A stretch of 64,000 nt of DNA from DRKI01 sp011051875 (GTDB lineage: Bacteria > Desulfobacterota > Desulfobulbia > Desulfobulbales > Desulfobulbaceae). Below, piece after piece: positions 63,150 through 64,000 of this stretch (the first letter of the stretch is position 1; every line of letters starts with the position of its first letter). The notes below the pieces were generated by a model. The model saw only the letters and a list, made by a program, of their open reading frames with translations. It ran no database searches and was not told the DNA's origin. Location: assembly GCA_026990385.1 (NCBI GenBank), contig JALXDL010000037.1, positions 1 to 64,000 on the forward strand, given 5' to 3'. The position numbers and the translations under genes are program-made.

Positions 63150-64000
63150 ATGAAAACACATCCCTGCTTCAGAATGCTCGTCATGTTGACAGTGTGGTTC
63201 TACTGTTCCTCTCTGGCCATGGCGGGACAGGTTGTCACTGACAAGGAAAGATCATGGGCCAGGATGGCCCTGGAACGTGCCAAGGAGGAAAAAGCCATAG
63301 CCGAGGTGGGGGCGACCAACACCCTGGCGGTCCTCTACTTCCGCAACATGAGCGGTCAGAAAAAATTCGATGCCCTGCAGAAGGGACTGGCGCTCATGCT
63401 GATCACGGATCTCTCCAGGGTGGACAAGATCCAGGTGGTGGAACGTGTCAGGCTGCAGGCGCTGCTCGAGGAGATGAACCTCGGGACAAGCGGCCTGGTC
63501 GACCAGGCCACCGCCCCCAAAGTGGGCCGGCTTCTGGGCGCCTACTATGTCGCTGACGGAGAGATCCTGGAGAGCAAGATAACCGACCTGGAGATACAGC
63601 CCTATCTCATCGACGTTCCCTTCAAGACCGTCAACAGGCAGCCCCCTGCCTCCGGGACCATCAACGACCTGTTTCGCCTGGAAAAAAAGATCCTGTTCGG
63701 CATCGTCGACCAGATGAACATCCTCCTTACGCCCCAAGAGAGGGCAACCCTGGAAAAACCGATCTCCGCCAGTGCCGTGGCACTGATGGCCCTCTTTGTC
63801 GGCATCGACTACTCGGACCGGGGAGACTACGGGAATGCCGCCAACATGTACCGGCAGGCCCTGGCCGAGGATCCGAACCTGCAGCTCGCCAGCGACGCCC
63901 TGCGGGAACTCAAGACCCTGGGCCTGATCTCGGAGACGACCGCCACCCCGTCGACCACGGTAGCGGCTGAAAGCGGTTCCGGCGCCGGCACCGTACTGGC
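63150..64000 (+). CDS. CsgG-like secreted protein with TPR, truncated by the window edge
   Basis: At least 283 residues, open to the right edge. It has a signal peptide (hydrophobic start, cleavage near AMA at ~25). An N-terminal CsgG/TolB-N-like domain follows (NTLAVLYFRNMSG, ALMLITDLSRVDKIQVVER, and a GRLLGAYYVADGEIL segment typical of this fold). Around residue 215 a TPR-like unit appears (DYSDRGDYGNAANMYRQAL). Such proteins in Desulfobacterota are often periplasmic or outer-membrane assembly or sensing factors. A GAGGAAACACC site precedes the ATG. The C-terminus is not visible. Confidence 0.75.
   Translation, partial: MKTHPCFRMLVMLTVWFYCSSLAMAGQVVTDKERSWARMALERAKEEKAIAEVGATNTLAVLYFRNMSGQKKFDALQKGLALMLITDLSRVDKIQVVERVRLQALLEEMNLGTSGLVDQATAPKVGRLLGAYYVADGEILESKITDLEIQPYLIDVPFKTVNRQPPASGTINDLFRLEKKILFGIVDQMNILLTPQERATLEKPISASAVALMALFVGIDYSDRGDYGNAANMYRQALAEDPNLQLASDALRELKTLGLISETTATPSTTVAAESGSGAGTVL

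Overview
The window reads as chromosome of a GC-rich, Gram-negative, anaerobic bacterium. Evidence for an outer membrane: KDO and LPS-transport genes (kdsA, kdsC, lptC), a TolC/RND pump and a TonB receptor. Evidence for an anaerobic, cytochrome-rich lifestyle: an octaheme c-type cytochrome, a sensor with two haem-c motifs, corrinoid salvage genes, DapL-type lysine synthesis and radical SAM chemistry. Together these fit Desulfobacterota, possibly the Desulfobulbales; that placement is inference from gene content, with no 16S gene in view.

Layout. 1-7.4 kb: a large MalT-like/BTAD regulator, an ArsP-like permease with a small thioredoxin-like protein and a methyltransferase-like membrane protein, then an orphan gene between two copies of an ~80-bp direct repeat. 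7.4-15.7 kb: housekeeping (tRNA-Met, groES-groEL, ilvE, PerM-like transporter, tRNA-Pro, tRNA-Asn), an octaheme HAO-like cytochrome and a convergent SPASM-type radical SAM enzyme. 15.7-19.4 kb: an AT-rich island of five same-strand genes, none housekeeping, with attC-like sites at gene boundaries. It looks like an integron cassette array without an integrase (a CALIN).

19.6-36.7 kb holds the main system: a minus-strand operon of eleven genes behind a sigma70-type promoter, a cobalamin riboswitch and an intrinsic terminator. The order is TonB receptor, BtuD, CobN-like chelatase, ChlD-like, ChlI-like, an ABC-2 ATPase and permease, CbiZ, a TIM-barrel protein, BtuF, BtuC. Most junctions are ATGA or GTGA overlaps. 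The cell seems to import corrinoids, cut them with CbiZ and process them further with a three-part chelatase; the TIM-barrel protein and the exporter have no assigned role.

36.9-50.4 kb: a hydantoinase/oxoprolinase-family protein, an outer-membrane barrel, a rhodanese, a CcdA/TlpA-like thiol pair, a diguanylate cyclase with two haem-c motifs, and a MarR-controlled TolC/RND/membrane-fusion pump. 50.6-64 kb: plsY with a J-domain protein and a YkgJ-type protein, def-fmt-larC, pgpA with an amidohydrolase, dapL, the lptC-kdsC-kdsA-pyrG block, and a CsgG-like lipoprotein-type gene that runs off the right edge. No CRISPR array, rRNA, insertion-sequence transposase or phage gene was seen.
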